A stretch of 64,000 nt of DNA from Olsenella sp. oral taxon 807. Its GTDB lineage: Bacteria; Actinomycetota; Coriobacteriia; Coriobacteriales; Atopobiaceae. Positions within the stretch are counted from its first letter, which is position 1. Each line of letters begins with the position of its first letter. This document shows positions 49,848 through 59,275 of this stretch, piece by piece. Location of the stretch: the NCBI RefSeq assembly GCF_001189515.2, contig NZ_CP012069.2:2480001-2544000 (forward strand). The letters run 5' to 3'. The translations under genes were made by a program, and so were the position numbers. The notes beneath the pieces were generated by a model. That model worked only from the letters and a program-made list of their open reading frames with translations, made no database searches and was not told where the DNA came from.

Positions 49848-52418
49848 ATGCAATTCCTCACGGAGTGCTTTGTTCTTGTCATGCTGGTCCTAGCGGCATA
49901 TTGCGTGTCCGAGCTGCGTATGTGCCGTCGCGAGATCGACGCCCTCAAGGACTGGGTACGAAATCTCAACAGCCGAGTTGAGGTGGAGGAGATGAGGGCG
50001 CGCGGCGACCAGAGGGAGTCGGCGGCCGCACCCCCACAATATGGCGGCAGCGAACAAGGCCCGCCCATCCCAGCGGCATGGCCCTACGCCAACGAGTCCG
50101 ATGCCCCGAGTCCTTGGCCCTACGAGCACGGTGTCTCGAGCCCTTGGCCCAACGCAAACGCGCCCGTCGCACCAGCATCCTGGCCCTACGAGTCAGGCGC
50201 CTCGACGCCTCTCTCGTCTGCGCCCGAGCGCCCGCCGGTACCCGGGCGCCCACCTGCACCTATCTCCTCTTCCGGGCAACCTCCGGTACCCCCCGGCATG
50301 ATACCGGCTGCTCCGGCTACCTTCGCCGCAATGCCCGAGGACAGGGACCTCGCCGAGAGGTCCGATTCGCTCGAGGGAACGTTTGGCAGAAACGTCATAG
50401 GCCTCGCTGCCGTCCTCCTCGTCTTCCTCGGCCTCGTCTTCCTCGGTATCCTCGTGATCCCCACCCTTGGCAACGAGGTCCGCTGCGCGCTCATGTGGCT
50501 TCTCAGCCTCGTCTTGGCGTCTGCGGGGCTGGCGGCAGCGCGACGCCGCGTGAGCGCCTTCTCGATATCCCTCCTGGGGGCGGGCATGGGCGCGATATTC
50601 ATCTCTGTGCTCATGACCCACGTATACTTTCGCTACCTTGGCGAGGTACCCGCCTTCGGCCTGATGCTCGCCTGGATGGCAGCCTGCATGGTGCTCGTGA
50701 GGAGGTTCGAGTCCACTGCGCTCTCCGTGCTGGTCCATATGGGGATGGTAATCTCGGTCTGCTTTTCCTACTCCTTTGGCTTCAGCGAGACACGCCTGCC
50801 CCTTGTTATCACGTACCAGACGCTGTCCTGCACCCTCGTCGTGGCGGGTAGCGTCCTGTGCCTGAGGCGGACGTACCGGTACGGGCTCTTGGTCTCGCTC
50901 GTGCTCACCCTGATTGCCAGCCTGTTCATGCGCGACTACTTTGGGGTGGGAGGCATGGGGTCCCGTGACACGTCCCTGTCCACCCCAATTGCCGTGGCCT
51001 TCTTCCTGCAGTTCGCAGGCGCAAGCGTCCTCTCTCTACTGCTGGCGCTCTCTGGGAAGGAGGAAGAGGAGCGGGACGTGACAACGACGCTGTACGCGAT
51101 GGGCAAGCTTGCCTGGTTTGGCGTGCTTCTCGTAGACGTATGCGCCGTCGCACGCCAGCTGATCCTCCAAGCCAGCGGCCTCTCGGCGAGCACAGTGCCC
51201 CCTGGGAACGATGCGGCACGCGCAGTGATGCTCGCCGAGGCACACTCGACGCTCATCGGTATCGCCTGCCTAGCGGCAGGAGTCGCGCTGATCCTCTGGC
51301 TGATGCGCAAGCGCCTGGTGGATGCGGAACTCGGCAAGCTGTCCCTCTGCCTCTTGGGGGGCATGGCGGCGTTTCTTCTGTTACTGCGATATCTCTCGAC
51401 GCATCTATCGCTTTTGCCCCAGCCCAATCTCTCCTATGTGGTTCTTGTCGCCGTTTACTTCTATGTGCTTGCGTACGCGATGCACGATTCGGCGTATGCG
51501 TCGATCGGCGACGTCACCTTGGGCCTGGACGCCCTGCTGATGCTGACCTCCGGGTACGGTGAACTGGTTGAGCGAGCAGGCGTGGGCACCGCGTTTACCT
51601 ATGTCGTGATGCTCACGGCATTGGCATACCTCTCGTGGCGCATTCGCTCGAGAGTTGTCGAGGCCTTTGGTGGGGATGTTGAGGCTCCCAGGCTCCGCCC
51701 CCGCATGCTCACCTGCCTGGCGGTGGCCGAGCTCTCGATACACATCATCGTGAACGCGGCAGGTTACCAGCATGCCCAAGAAATCGTCGCGGGGATTCTT
51801 GCCGTACTGCTTGTCGGCGTATATGCGCTTCAGGCGTGGAGACGAAGGGTGGCATCCGGCACGTTTTGGATGGGGGCGGCAGTCAACGAGCTGGCTGTCT
51901 CCGCTTTGGTTAGCCTGTGGGCTCTCACGGGAGATGCCGCGGGCCTGTTGCCTAGCCGACCGAACTCACCGGATACCTATGCCTACGTCCCGTCCCTGAT
52001 CATCCTGATGGCGCTCGTCGGCTTGCGCCTATGGGACTTCTTGTCCGAGAGGCCCCGACCGACGGAGGCGCTGCAAGTAGCGGAGGGTATAGTGTTCTCG
52101 CTGCTCGGGCTAGCGCTCACCCAATGCTCGACTGCACAGATGGACATTCCCTTCGCTGCCGGAATCGTCGTCATGATGACGGCTCTCATCTGCATCATCG
52201 TCGGTTTCAAGGCACTCCTGAGGGCGCTACGCCTGTACGGTCTGACGATCGTTATCGTCTGCGTCTTCAGGCTCGTGCTGGTGGACGCGGCGTTTCTCTC
52301 GCCTGTCGCCCGCGTGGTCTCGTTCGTCATCGGTGGTGCCATCTGCTTTGCCATCAGCGCGCTCTACTCTCGCGCGGAGCAGCGCATCAGGGGACGAGTA
52401 GGCGAGGGGGGCAAGTAG
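49848..52418 (+). CDS. DUF2339 multi-pass membrane protein
   Basis: 856 aa. ATG 49848 has CGGAG 9 bp upstream; ATG 49839 is an alternative. One N-terminal membrane helix and a coiled segment (LRMCRREIDALKDWV) come first. A proline-rich cytoplasmic linker with four WPY/WPN repeats (WPYANESDAPSP, WPYEHGVSSP, WPNANAPVAP, WPYESGAST) follows at about 70-125. More than 20 membrane helices follow, from GRNVIGLAAVLLVFLGLVFL. This layout matches DUF2339, of unknown function but often linked to envelope processes. Downstream, a small membrane gene follows at 52662. Confidence 0.85.
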   Translation: MQFLTECFVLVMLVLAAYCVSELRMCRREIDALKDWVRNLNSRVEVEEMRARGDQRESAAAPPQYGGSEQGPPIPAAWPYANESDAPSPWPYEHGVSSPWPNANAPVAPASWPYESGASTPLSSAPERPPVPGRPPAPISSSGQPPVPPGMIPAAPATFAAMPEDRDLAERSDSLEGTFGRNVIGLAAVLLVFLGLVFLGILVIPTLGNEVRCALMWLLSLVLASAGLAAARRRVSAFSISLLGAGMGAIFISVLMTHVYFRYLGEVPAFGLMLAWMAACMVLVRRFESTALSVLVHMGMVISVCFSYSFGFSETRLPLVITYQTLSCTLVVAGSVLCLRRTYRYGLLVSLVLTLIASLFMRDYFGVGGMGSRDTSLSTPIAVAFFLQFAGASVLSLLLALSGKEEEERDVTTTLYAMGKLAWFGVLLVDVCAVARQLILQASGLSASTVPPGNDAARAVMLAEAHSTLIGIACLAAGVALILWLMRKRLVDAELGKLSLCLLGGMAAFLLLLRYLSTHLSLLPQPNLSYVVLVAVYFYVLAYAMHDSAYASIGDVTLGLDALLMLTSGYGELVERAGVGTAFTYVVMLTALAYLSWRIRSRVVEAFGGDVEAPRLRPRMLTCLAVAELSIHIIVNAAGYQHAQEIVAGILAVLLVGVYALQAWRRRVASGTFWMGAAVNELAVSALVSLWALTGDAAGLLPSRPNSPDTYAYVPSLIILMALVGLRLWDFLSERPRPTEALQVAEGIVFSLLGLALTQCSTAQMDIPFAAGIVVMMTALICIIVGFKALLRALRLYGLTIVIVCVFRLVLVDAAFLSPVARVVSFVIGGAICFAISALYSRAEQRIRGRVGEGGK

Positions 52419-52661
52419 GGCACGATCCCCAAACCAGCCAGCGGTCGGCCCGGTCGCCACCCGGTCGCCTGCGAGACACTCGGTCGCCCCCGAAGCTCGA
52501 GAGCCGGCTCAGCGACGGACCACGGTCCTTCTAGAGCTACTGGTCGAAAGGTGGTTGGAAAGGACATGGCAAAAGCGGTCTCGCAAAGAGAACGTGTCTC
52601 GGTGCCTTCGGCCCCATGCGCAATGGCCTCGCCCCCATTGCATCTGCTCGTGGAGGACATC

Positions 52662-53036
52662 ATGTTGAATCTTTACCTGAATTTTTATCTGCGCCATCAA
52701 CGTGCGGCTGCGACCACATGCCTTCTGCTCGGTGTCTTCTACGCAGCGGGAATACTCTGCATAGACGTCCTCTTTACCGAGAGCACCCCAAACGCCGCCA
52801 GGCTGCTCTTTGTTGGCTGCATGCTCATGGGGGCTGTTTTGTTCCTCATCTCCCTCTTCCGCGCCCGGAGGGACTCTAGCCTTTGGCTTCCGGCTCACCT
52901 TTGCTCCATGATCGGCTTTGGGGTGGGTACGGGGCTAGCTGCAGGCACGACGGGCGCAATCGCCTGCGCCATGGCAGCGATAAACGGTATGTGTGCGCTT
53001 GCCGTCCTGCTGCTGCGTGTCGAACAGGATAGCTAA
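52662..53036 (+). CDS. Small four-helix membrane protein
   Basis: 124 aa from ATG 52662 (GGAGG just upstream); the frame opens at 52551 without a site. Four hydrophobic helices, for example TTCLLLGVFYAAGILCIDVL and ARLLFVGCMLMGAVLFLISL, form two hairpins, and the protein ends VEQDS. Not assigned to a family; probably cotranscribed with the DUF2339 gene 243 bp upstream, or separate. Confidence 0.65.
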   Translation: MLNLYLNFYLRHQRAAATTCLLLGVFYAAGILCIDVLFTESTPNAARLLFVGCMLMGAVLFLISLFRARRDSSLWLPAHLCSMIGFGVGTGLAAGTTGAIACAMAAINGMCALAVLLLRVEQDS

Positions 53037-53455
53037 AGTGATGACAGGTGCCCGTGAGATCGAGGATGAGGGACCTTCTCCTCGCAAACGATCTTGTGGA
53101 CGCGGCCTTTTCTTGATACGCTGAGCTTGAAGGGTACGTATATCCATGCGGAGTGCCCTTATGGATAGCGCTCTGCATCCTATCCTCGATTGAGGAGGGG
53201 GCAGTCTTCCTTAGATACTGAACGAGCCCTTTGATGCCATGGCACCCGACCGTCTGGCCTATGGTCAAGGGTGTTAACCCGTGGTCGAGTAGTCGAGAGG
53301 TAGCCTCCTTATACTCAGCTCACATTTGCCGCCGGGTGTGTTGGAGATACGCGGGACGCTTGGTCACGACAAGTCCGAGGCAGGTGATTGCGGGACAGGT
53401 GTGCTGCGGCAGCCATGCGATACCGCCGACCCCACTGGGAGGCTGGATTCGCCCA
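53037..53455. other. Gene-poor stretch with unassigned coding-like debris
   Basis: A minus-strand frame (53080-53280) reads GCHGIKGLVQYLRKTAPSSI and HKGTPHGYTYPSS, which looks like decayed coding sequence but matches no family I can name. No start or ribosome site. Confidence 0.35.
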
Positions 53456-53695
53456 ACGCCAACCCTCCCATCCCCCCAGGCAGGAAACGTGCTCGTCTCT
53501 CAGCAGCCCCTCGATGGCGCAGGGCACGTCCTTTGCCGTGTGGCGGTAGCGAAAGCCGCACTTCTCCTGGACCCTCTTCGATCCTATGTTCCCGTCAAAG
53601 TAGCCGCACCAGATGCGAGCAAGTCCTAGGGGCACGCGGAACCCGTGCCGCACCAGCTCATGGACCGCCTCCAAAATCAGTGCTGGTGACGGCAT
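53456..53695 (-). pseudogene. GNAT (RimJ-like) acetyltransferase fragment
   Basis: The minus strand reads ELVRHGFRVPLGLARIWCGY, then FDGNIGSKRVQEKCGFRYRH and CAIEGLLRDEHVSCL. The N-x-x-S-x-R-V-x-E-K-x-G-F-x-Y pattern is the acetyl-CoA motif of RimJ/RimL-type GNATs. Only the C-terminal half survives; both flanks are non-coding. Confidence 0.72.
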
Positions 53696-53865
53696 GGGCC
53701 GTACGTATGCGGACCAGCCGCTCGATCCTCTCCCCGTCCTTTGCGCTCAGCAGCACCGTCGTCTTCAATCCTGCCAAACCGTGCCTCCCGCCCTCGCCCT
53801 TCGTCAACGGGGCTATACCACACTTACAGTTCAATTACTTTATGATAACTATACTAGATCCCAGG

Positions 53866-54588
53866 TCATAGCGCTACATTTGGCAGCACCTTAGGATCAT
53901 TCTTGAGATAGGAAGCTAGAAATTCACTCCAATCTTTAGAGGACTCTTCACGGAATAACTCCTTAAGGAAGTCAATCATTATGGCTTGTCGCCTTTTAGC
54001 CTCAGCTCTCCCCGTCTCGGTTAACATCATTGATGGAACTCTCAACAATTTGTCGAAGAAGTGTTGGACACTGTGCTTGCTTGAATTATTCCGATATCCA
54101 TCTGCAGAGAGGTTGTTCACTTCAGGCACTAGCAATTTATTGAAGAAAGGGATTTGCCTGGATATCCCATATTTATGAACTCTAAGAATGCCTTCGGCGC
54201 CAATAGCATCGCACATATCAGCATCGCTGACGACCATTCCTTCAATAGTGCTTGGACGGACTCCTTCAAGACGTTTGCTAAATCCAATGGTTCTTATGAT
54301 CTGCAAGATCGTTTCGTACGCCTTGCTCCCTATGCCAGCATTTTCGAGAAATCGTTTTGCATTATTGAGTTCTTGAGATTTATTGGTGCCCACAAGTTTG
54401 TAGTCATCAACATCATGCAGAAGGCTCGCGAGCTCAACGATATCTGGATCAGCTCCCTCGCTATCTGCGAACAATAGCGCTAGCGTTCTCACGCGCAAAA
54501 CATGATCCAGGCCATGTCCACTTCTGTCATCTAAGGTATCCTTAATAGAACTAATGAGAGAGTTCTCTATGCCAATATCAACGCACAT
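53866..54588 (-). CDS. HD-domain phosphohydrolase
   Basis: 240 aa from ATG 54588 (GAGGG 7 bp upstream; a TTG at 54609 is possible). HD motif: His in GHGLDHVLRV (about residue 26), HD in LLHDVDDYK (about 58) and Asp in VSDADMCDAIGA (about 122). This is the H..HD..D metal site of YedJ/YpgQ-like hydrolases acting on nucleotides. GC is clearly lower than in neighbours, suggesting recent acquisition. No operon partner. Confidence 0.86.
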   Translation of the reverse strand: MCVDIGIENSLISSIKDTLDDRSGHGLDHVLRVRTLALLFADSEGADPDIVELASLLHDVDDYKLVGTNKSQELNNAKRFLENAGIGSKAYETILQIIRTIGFSKRLEGVRPSTIEGMVVSDADMCDAIGAEGILRVHKYGISRQIPFFNKLLVPEVNNLSADGYRNNSSKHSVQHFFDKLLRVPSMMLTETGRAEAKRRQAIMIDFLKELFREESSKDWSEFLASYLKNDPKVLPNVAL

Positions 54589-54999
54589 CTCAGCGCCCTC
54601 TTCTTGCAAGCGGATAGGTCTATATAATAACGCCTGTTGAGTAGTCCTGCTCGACTCGGCGGCTGGACCCTCTTAGCGTAACATTCGTGCTTATCCATTA
54701 GGCTGGCATGTGGAGGCAGGAATGGCAGGGGGTCGGGCGGGGGATCTCGACGGACCCAAGGGCACCGAGATAAAGCGTCTATGGGGGCAGGCGGTGCCCC
54801 TGCGAGAGGTCGTGGCGGCACGACCCAAAGACAGGATGGTCGGAGAAGGTCTCGGGCCGTCTCTTGGGCAGGACCGCGCCAGAGAGGCTGACGTCGGATG
54901 CAGGCTAAGATGCCCGCAGCCCCAACGTCGCCGGGGCCGGCGCCCCCGACCTCGCCTAGTCGCTAACGGACGGCATGCAAGAGGGGTTTGCCCGCGCCA
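54589..54999. other. Intergenic stretch between HD hydrolase and Fic gene
   Basis: 411 bp. Long open frames reflect GC bias; none has a ribosome site or family match. TATATAAT at about 54621-54628 could be part of the HD gene promoter on the minus strand. Nothing else seen. Confidence 0.35.
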
Positions 55000-56106
55000 T
55001 CATCGATGCTCCTTCTCGACCGAATATCTTCTGTTCCTGTTCGCCCCGAAGGAGGAGGCGAGTCCCTTGTCGACGAGGCGATTGAGCAGCTTCTGCGCAC
55101 CGCGCTGCGACATCCCAAGCAAGTCAGCCACTTCGGAGCTCCTGACGGATTCCATTCCCTCCATGTGCGAGAGCGCCTTCCGTTCCGACGCGGAAAGGTT
55201 ATCGGAACTCTTTCCGCCATTATCGGAACTCTTAGCATGGTTATCGGAACTGCTGGGGGTTCCACCGGGCATTTCATTGCTCGAATCAGCTGAGTCACGA
55301 AGGAAAACCCCGATCTCCGAATGCGCTTGCGCATCGGCGTCCGCAGCGCCCGCGACGAGGAGCGAGAGCACCTTCTCCTGCCGCTCCACGAGGTTGACGC
55401 AGAAGAACGCGGCGAACGGGTATGGGTCATCGCCCTCCTGGAAGGCACGTATGGCGGCGATGTAGCGCGCCCTTGACTCCGCCTGTATGTTCACAGGCTC
55501 GAAGCCCGAGGACATGAGTAGGTAGTTGCTTATGAGCCTGCCCGTGCGCCCGTTGGCGTTCACGAACGGGTGGATGCTCTCGAACTCAAGATGGAACAGC
55601 GCCGCGACGATGGCCGGATGCCGATTCGTGTTCGCGCACATCTCGACCAGGTCTGCCATCCGCTCGGGCACGTATGTGCTCGGCGCCGGCTGGAAGCTGG
55701 TCCCGGTAATCTCGACCTCGACCTTGCGGTACACGCCCCTCGTCGCCAGGTCCTTAGCCTCGGCGAACACGAGCTCGTGGGCGCGCTTGATGAGCGCTTC
55801 TGAAAGCGGTGCGCACCCGGGCACCACGGAGCGCAGGAACCTGAGCGCGGCGAACCCGCCCTCAGCCTGCCTGATGTCGTCTTCCAGGCCGTCCACCTGA
55901 ACGCCGCCGTAGAGCAGCGCCGTGTCGCTAAGAGACAGCGTGCTGCCCTCGATGTTGTTCGAGTTGTAGGTGGACTCGATTGCCCACGACTCCATGATGC
56001 GATCGTATGCATCGGGCTGCGCCGCCTTCGCCTCGTCGACCCTTTCCTGGAGCTCGTCTATCCGAGCGAGCACAGGATGAAGCGTTTCCAGCTGCTTGAA
56101 GCTCAT
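55000..56106 (-). CDS. Class II Fic-family AMPylase-like protein
   Basis: 368 aa. The Fic core motif HPFVNANGRTGR (HPFxxxNGRxGR, about residue 178) is complete. The inhibitory motif SNNIEG (SxxxEG, about 49-54) lies N-terminal, defining class II, so the enzyme should be self-inhibited until triggered. C-terminal to the core is a hydrophilic hinge with three seven-residue repeats ending SSDN (21-bp DNA repeats at 55199, 55220 and 55241). A winged-helix domain follows (RSSEVADLLGMSQRGAQKLL, NRLVDKGLASS) that probably binds DNA or partners. Divergent from a ribbon-helix-helix gene with a shared repeat-rich promoter. Fic targets are unknown here. Confidence 0.88.
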   Translation of the reverse strand: MSFKQLETLHPVLARIDELQERVDEAKAAQPDAYDRIMESWAIESTYNSNNIEGSTLSLSDTALLYGGVQVDGLEDDIRQAEGGFAALRFLRSVVPGCAPLSEALIKRAHELVFAEAKDLATRGVYRKVEVEITGTSFQPAPSTYVPERMADLVEMCANTNRHPAIVAALFHLEFESIHPFVNANGRTGRLISNYLLMSSGFEPVNIQAESRARYIAAIRAFQEGDDPYPFAAFFCVNLVERQEKVLSLLVAGAADADAQAHSEIGVFLRDSADSSNEMPGGTPSSSDNHAKSSDNGGKSSDNLSASERKALSHMEGMESVRSSEVADLLGMSQRGAQKLLNRLVDKGLASSFGANRNRRYSVEKEHR

Positions 56107-56147
56107 AGATGCTCCTCGTCTTTAAACACGAAGATGCCGATTCACCG

Positions 56148-56197
56148 TTTGCGACAGTATATAATTTGCAGCAAGCAAATATATTGCAAACTGCAAA
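56148..56197. promoter_or_regulatory. Operator region with five TTTGC/GCAAA boxes
   Basis: TTTGC at 56148 and 56165; GCAAA at 56175, 56186 and 56193. TTTGC-AGCAA-GCAAA (56165-56179) is a perfect dyad next to TATAAT (56160-56165). It is a likely site for the divergent ribbon-helix-helix protein, controlling both it and fic. Confidence 0.55.
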
Positions 56198-56213
56198 GGA
56201 ACGGGGCAGGACC

Positions 56214-56420
56214 ATGTCGTACAGCGAGCTCGTGAAGAGTAATGCGGACGAGACCGACATCCGCAGTTACCTCACAGGGGGAAAGCAGGTGGCGGTCACC
56301 TTCCGCATCCCCGAGAACCTCCGAGAGAGCGCGAAGGAAGCCGCGGAGCTGCGCGGCATGAGCTTCTCCGCATTCATGCGCGCGTGCATGATGGATGAGC
56401 TCTCGAAGAAGGTGCTCTAG
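56214..56420 (+). CDS. Small ribbon-helix-helix-like DNA-binding protein
   Basis: 68 aa from ATG 56214 (AAAGGAACGGGG upstream); an earlier ATG at 56109 runs through the operator. The fold signature is KQVAVTFRIPENLRESAKEA (beta strand then helix, about 30-49) followed by AELRGMSFSAFMRACMMDEL (second helix). Size and position opposite fic suggest an autoregulated antitoxin-like repressor. Pairing with Fic as a toxin-antitoxin system is inferred; no Fic-inhibiting helix is seen in it. Confidence 0.75.
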   Translation: MSYSELVKSNADETDIRSYLTGGKQVAVTFRIPENLRESAKEAAELRGMSFSAFMRACMMDELSKKVL

Positions 56421-56536
56421 CATGGCCGCTTTGACAGAGGAAACCACCAAACTTCGCTACATCACGCTGGCTCGATCGCGTCGTGAATGTTGGTGTAGGA
56501 GCAGAAACGCGCTGCTAGTGTAAATTACGCTCGTTT

Positions 56537-56715
56537 TGACCCAACCATCCAGTCCTGCTGACCCACCAATCCAAATTAAACTGACCCATGTCAGCACGCG
56601 GCGCACCCTCTGTGCATGACGGTCGAATAGGCGGCCGCATGGACATTGGAGGCACATATGCGTGTCAGCAGAAGGAAGGTCCTCGAACTCCACGACTTCG
56701 GGGACGGCCTTTGGA
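56537..56715 (+). mobile_element. IS21-family left-end remnant with start of istA
   Basis: TGACCC is repeated at 56537, 56559 and 56582 (22- to 23-bp steps), like the multiple end repeats of IS21 elements. ATG 56658 then opens an istA-like start (MRVSRRKVLELHDF) that breaks off where the ABC permease gene ends (56718). The rest of the element is lost. Confidence 0.5.
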
Positions 56716-56717
56716 AC

Positions 56718-57554
56718 TCAGCATGGGATATCTCTTTTGTTGCTCGCCATCACATCGATTGCAACCGAGAGTGTTCCAAAAATCAACGCGATGACGATGG
56801 CTCTACAGAATGCTTGATCCGGCATACTCACAGAGAGGCCATACATTGTTCCCAACGGGAGAAACGCTTCGATTCTAAAGCTTGGCCCAAGCAGGGGAGC
56901 GAGAGCCAGGTTGACTATGCCGTACACGATTCCGCTTCCATACACCAAAGCAACAACGATCCCGATGACATGGTTTTTGCAGAGGCGGATGAAGCACGAC
57001 ATCACATACGTCGCGCATACTAGCAATGCGCAATACGAGACGGCGAAACGGCCCAATTTCGAGATCGATCCAAAAGGCAGATCCGCATACCCAGCTATGA
57101 TGAGCGTATTGCTCAGCGCGGAGGCCCCAAGCAAGAGCGATACCGTAAGAACGCAGACCAACAGGCAGATGACGGCGTTAGAGGCGACGAAGTACCATCT
57201 TCTCCTGACCGAACAAACGACGTTCTTTTCGTACCCTGTCCTTCTATAGGCCCCGGCGAACAAGGCGGCAAAGACGATCATCGTCATAGCGACGATATTT
57301 CCAGAAAACACGTCGCAGATGAAATCTACTTTATTTGAATGATTTGCGTCATGTTCAGACACACTGCTGTCGTCGATTATCACAATGGAGTTCTGCTCGG
57401 ACGTGCTAGACGTCGTATCGGCGGGCGACGCATGGATCGAAGTGTCTGCAATAACGGCGCAGAGCACCGTGATCATCAAGAGAATGATCAGTATTATATA
57501 GAAGAGCCTGCTCTTAAGAAGCCTATATACGTCCATTCTCAGCACATGCGTCAT
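56718..57554 (-). CDS. ABC-2-type permease (lantibiotic-immunity/BcrB-like)
   Basis: 278 aa. Membrane helix 1 is LFYIILIILLMITVLCAVIA, then an extracytoplasmic Ser/Thr/Asp loop, then about five helices (VAMTMIVFAALFAGAY, VICLLVCVLTVSLLLG and others). The layout matches permeases of BcrAB/LanFEG-type peptide-antibiotic exporters. Its ATG overlaps the ATPase stop (ATGA at 57551-57554). Lower GC than the window average. The C-terminus abuts the IS21 remnant but appears complete (..NKRDIPC stop). Confidence 0.82.
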   Translation of the reverse strand: MTHVLRMDVYRLLKSRLFYIILIILLMITVLCAVIADTSIHASPADTTSSTSEQNSIVIIDDSSVSEHDANHSNKVDFICDVFSGNIVAMTMIVFAALFAGAYRRTGYEKNVVCSVRRRWYFVASNAVICLLVCVLTVSLLLGASALSNTLIIAGYADLPFGSISKLGRFAVSYCALLVCATYVMSCFIRLCKNHVIGIVVALVYGSGIVYGIVNLALAPLLGPSFRIEAFLPLGTMYGLSVSMPDQAFCRAIVIALIFGTLSVAIDVMASNKRDIPC

Positions 57555-58288
57555 CTTCCATCTCCTTGCGTGATCTGAAAGTAGAAATCTTCAAAGGACA
57601 TGTCCTTGTTCTCGCACTCTGCCTCAAGCGCTTCTCTCGAGTTTTCGTAAACCAGCTTTCCACAGTCCAAAATGCCATACCTGGTTGCGACTTTGGACAA
57701 TTCCGATAAGATATGGCTGGAAATGACGATCGTTGTGCCTGTTTCCCGGTTGATTTTGAGGATTAAGCTGCGGATCTCGGCGATTCCCTGGGGATCGAGA
57801 CCATTTATAGGCTCATCCAAAACCAGAAGCTCTGGATTCCCTATTAACGCCATGGCCAACCCCAAGCGTTGCCGCATGCCAAGCGAGAAATCTCTGGTAT
57901 GTTTGTTTCTCACGTTCTGCAAACCAACAAGCTCCAGTAACTCTTTTATGTGCTTGTCGGGGGCGTCAATGCCACAGCAGATGCATTTCAGCATCAAGTT
58001 GTCGGTGGCATTCATGTATGGGAAGAAGCAGGGCGTTTCTATTAGTGATCCGATCTTAGAAAAAGATTCAGACCCCTTGGTAAGCGGGTCGGCACCCAAA
58101 ATTGACATGGAGCCGGATGTCGGCGAGGACAGGCCGCAGACTATCTTCATAAAAGTGGTTTTACCTGCGCCGTTCCGTCCCACCAACCCATAGATATCCC
58201 CTTCAAGCACAGATAGGCTGACCTTATCGAGGACGTTTTGACCATCGTATTTCTTCACTATGTCTTTCGTCACAATCGCTAAACTCAT
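57551..58288 (-). CDS. ABC ATP-binding protein (BcrA/lantibiotic-immunity-like)
   Basis: 245 aa from ATG 58288 (MSLAIVTKDIVKKYDG). Walker A is GRNGAGKTT (about 37-45), Q-loop region LIETPCFFPYMNATDN, signature FSLGMRQRLGLAMAL, Walker B LLVLDEPINGLDP, H-loop ISSHILSEL. The LGMRQR signature and IETP..YP-like loop are typical of BcrA/SpaF-type ATPases that protect against peptide antibiotics. Coupled to the permease by a 4-bp overlap. Upstream, gene debris replaces the regulator expected for such operons. Confidence 0.86.
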   Translation of the reverse strand: MSLAIVTKDIVKKYDGQNVLDKVSLSVLEGDIYGLVGRNGAGKTTFMKIVCGLSSPTSGSMSILGADPLTKGSESFSKIGSLIETPCFFPYMNATDNLMLKCICCGIDAPDKHIKELLELVGLQNVRNKHTRDFSLGMRQRLGLAMALIGNPELLVLDEPINGLDPQGIAEIRSLILKINRETGTTIVISSHILSELSKVATRYGILDCGKLVYENSREALEAECENKDMSFEDFYFQITQGDGR

Positions 58289-58316
58289 TACGCGACCTCT
58301 CCAACCAGATATAGGC

Positions 58317-58437
58317 TCACCCATCTATATCCTTGTAACCGATGGTTTCACGAGACATCCACCTATGAAACTCCGTGATAGCCTCCTCTTCAGCCGCTGC
58401 TTGATCCCGAGCAGGTAATTCGTAATATTCCCTGCTC
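58317..58437 (-). pseudogene. C-terminal fragment of an unknown gene
   Basis: The minus strand reads SREYYELPARDQAAAEEEAI then TEFHRWMSRETIGYKDIDG stop (58317), 28 bp before the ABC ATPase start. It joins IS21-like debris at about 58440. The position suggests the lost first gene of the ABC operon, perhaps a regulator. No family assigned. Confidence 0.45.
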
Positions 58438-58440
58438 AAG

Positions 58441-58610
58441 ACGCGTCCCGCGCCTCCCCCTGTGCGGGGAAGAGCAGGCCGCACGCCTCGCGGCCGGGCA
58501 TGTCCGCCACGTCTCCCCAGGTCAGGCCAGCCTTGTCGGCGGCCTCCCCCGCGAGCTTGGTGCTCCTCTGGGAGATGTGCCCGGTCGACCGTATCTCCCT
58601 CCCGGTCATG
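58441..58610 (-). pseudogene. IS21-type istA N-terminal fragment
   Basis: The minus strand reads MTGREIRSTGHISQRSTKLA, then EAADKAGLTWGDVADMPGRE and CGLLFPAQGE. The helix-turn-helix followed by W-x-D-V-A-D and LLFP fits the start of IstA transposases. Neither catalytic domain nor istB follows. 58611-58866 holds nothing else recognisable. Confidence 0.5.
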
Positions 58611-58866
58611 CCCCTCGCCGGCAGCCCAGGGACCGGCTTGGCCCTTATCCTCCTCGCCGTCCGCGTCACTTCCCTTCGTTGTCCGAATGGCGAATGGGAC
58701 AGACCTGGGAAGCGGTCGCATTGGCGTGATTGGCGTCAGTGCCAAGCTGGTCGCATACGCGAGATTGGGTGGTCACTCATTTGGTATGGGCGGTCATTTA
58801 CGACGCGAATAATCACTTCTTCTATCTGATTGATCCGAGACATTATTCCCCTTTGTATTCGTCTTT

Positions 58867-59268
58867 TCAGTTCTGATACGCGGCCTCATCGCCGTTCTCC
58901 TGCAGCTCGACCCAGGCGAAGTGCCAGTCGCGGAAGGGCTTGTTGATAGGTTTCTTGCAGCCAGCGTGGGCCAGCACCACCACGTCCGCGCTACGCACGG
59001 AGCGCAAGCCGAAGAGGTGGGCCAGCTCCAGCAGGTGGCGGAAGGCCGCATTGGCGTCCGATATGCCGAAGTCGCTCGGCATCTCCTCAGGCAAGCGCTT
59101 GCCCTGCTCGCAGGCGCGCACGCTGAAAAGGCTCACGTCGGCGGCCTTGGCCAGGTCGCCCTAGGCGAGCCTCGCGGCCTTCCTCAGGCGCTTGAGGGTC
59201 TCCCCCAGCGAGGGATGGGGCAGTCCGGGTTGTCGCAGGGCCCGTCGTAGCCCATCCCGTGGCGCTCC
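58867..59268 (-). pseudogene. XRE/HTH-type regulator, frameshifted and nonsense-mutated
   Basis: The minus strand has a start-like MERHGMGYDGPCDNPDCP (59268). In another frame it reads SLGETLKRLRKAARLA, then TAG (59161-59163) where Gln is expected (LAQxDLA), and continues GDLAKAADVSLFSVRACEQG to ..DEAAYQN stop at 58867. The helix-turn-helix is clear (LRKAARLA-x-GDLAKAADVS). It follows the AbiEii toxin gene by 7 bp and was probably a third gene of that operon. Confidence 0.65.
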
Positions 59269-59275
59269 ATACGGC

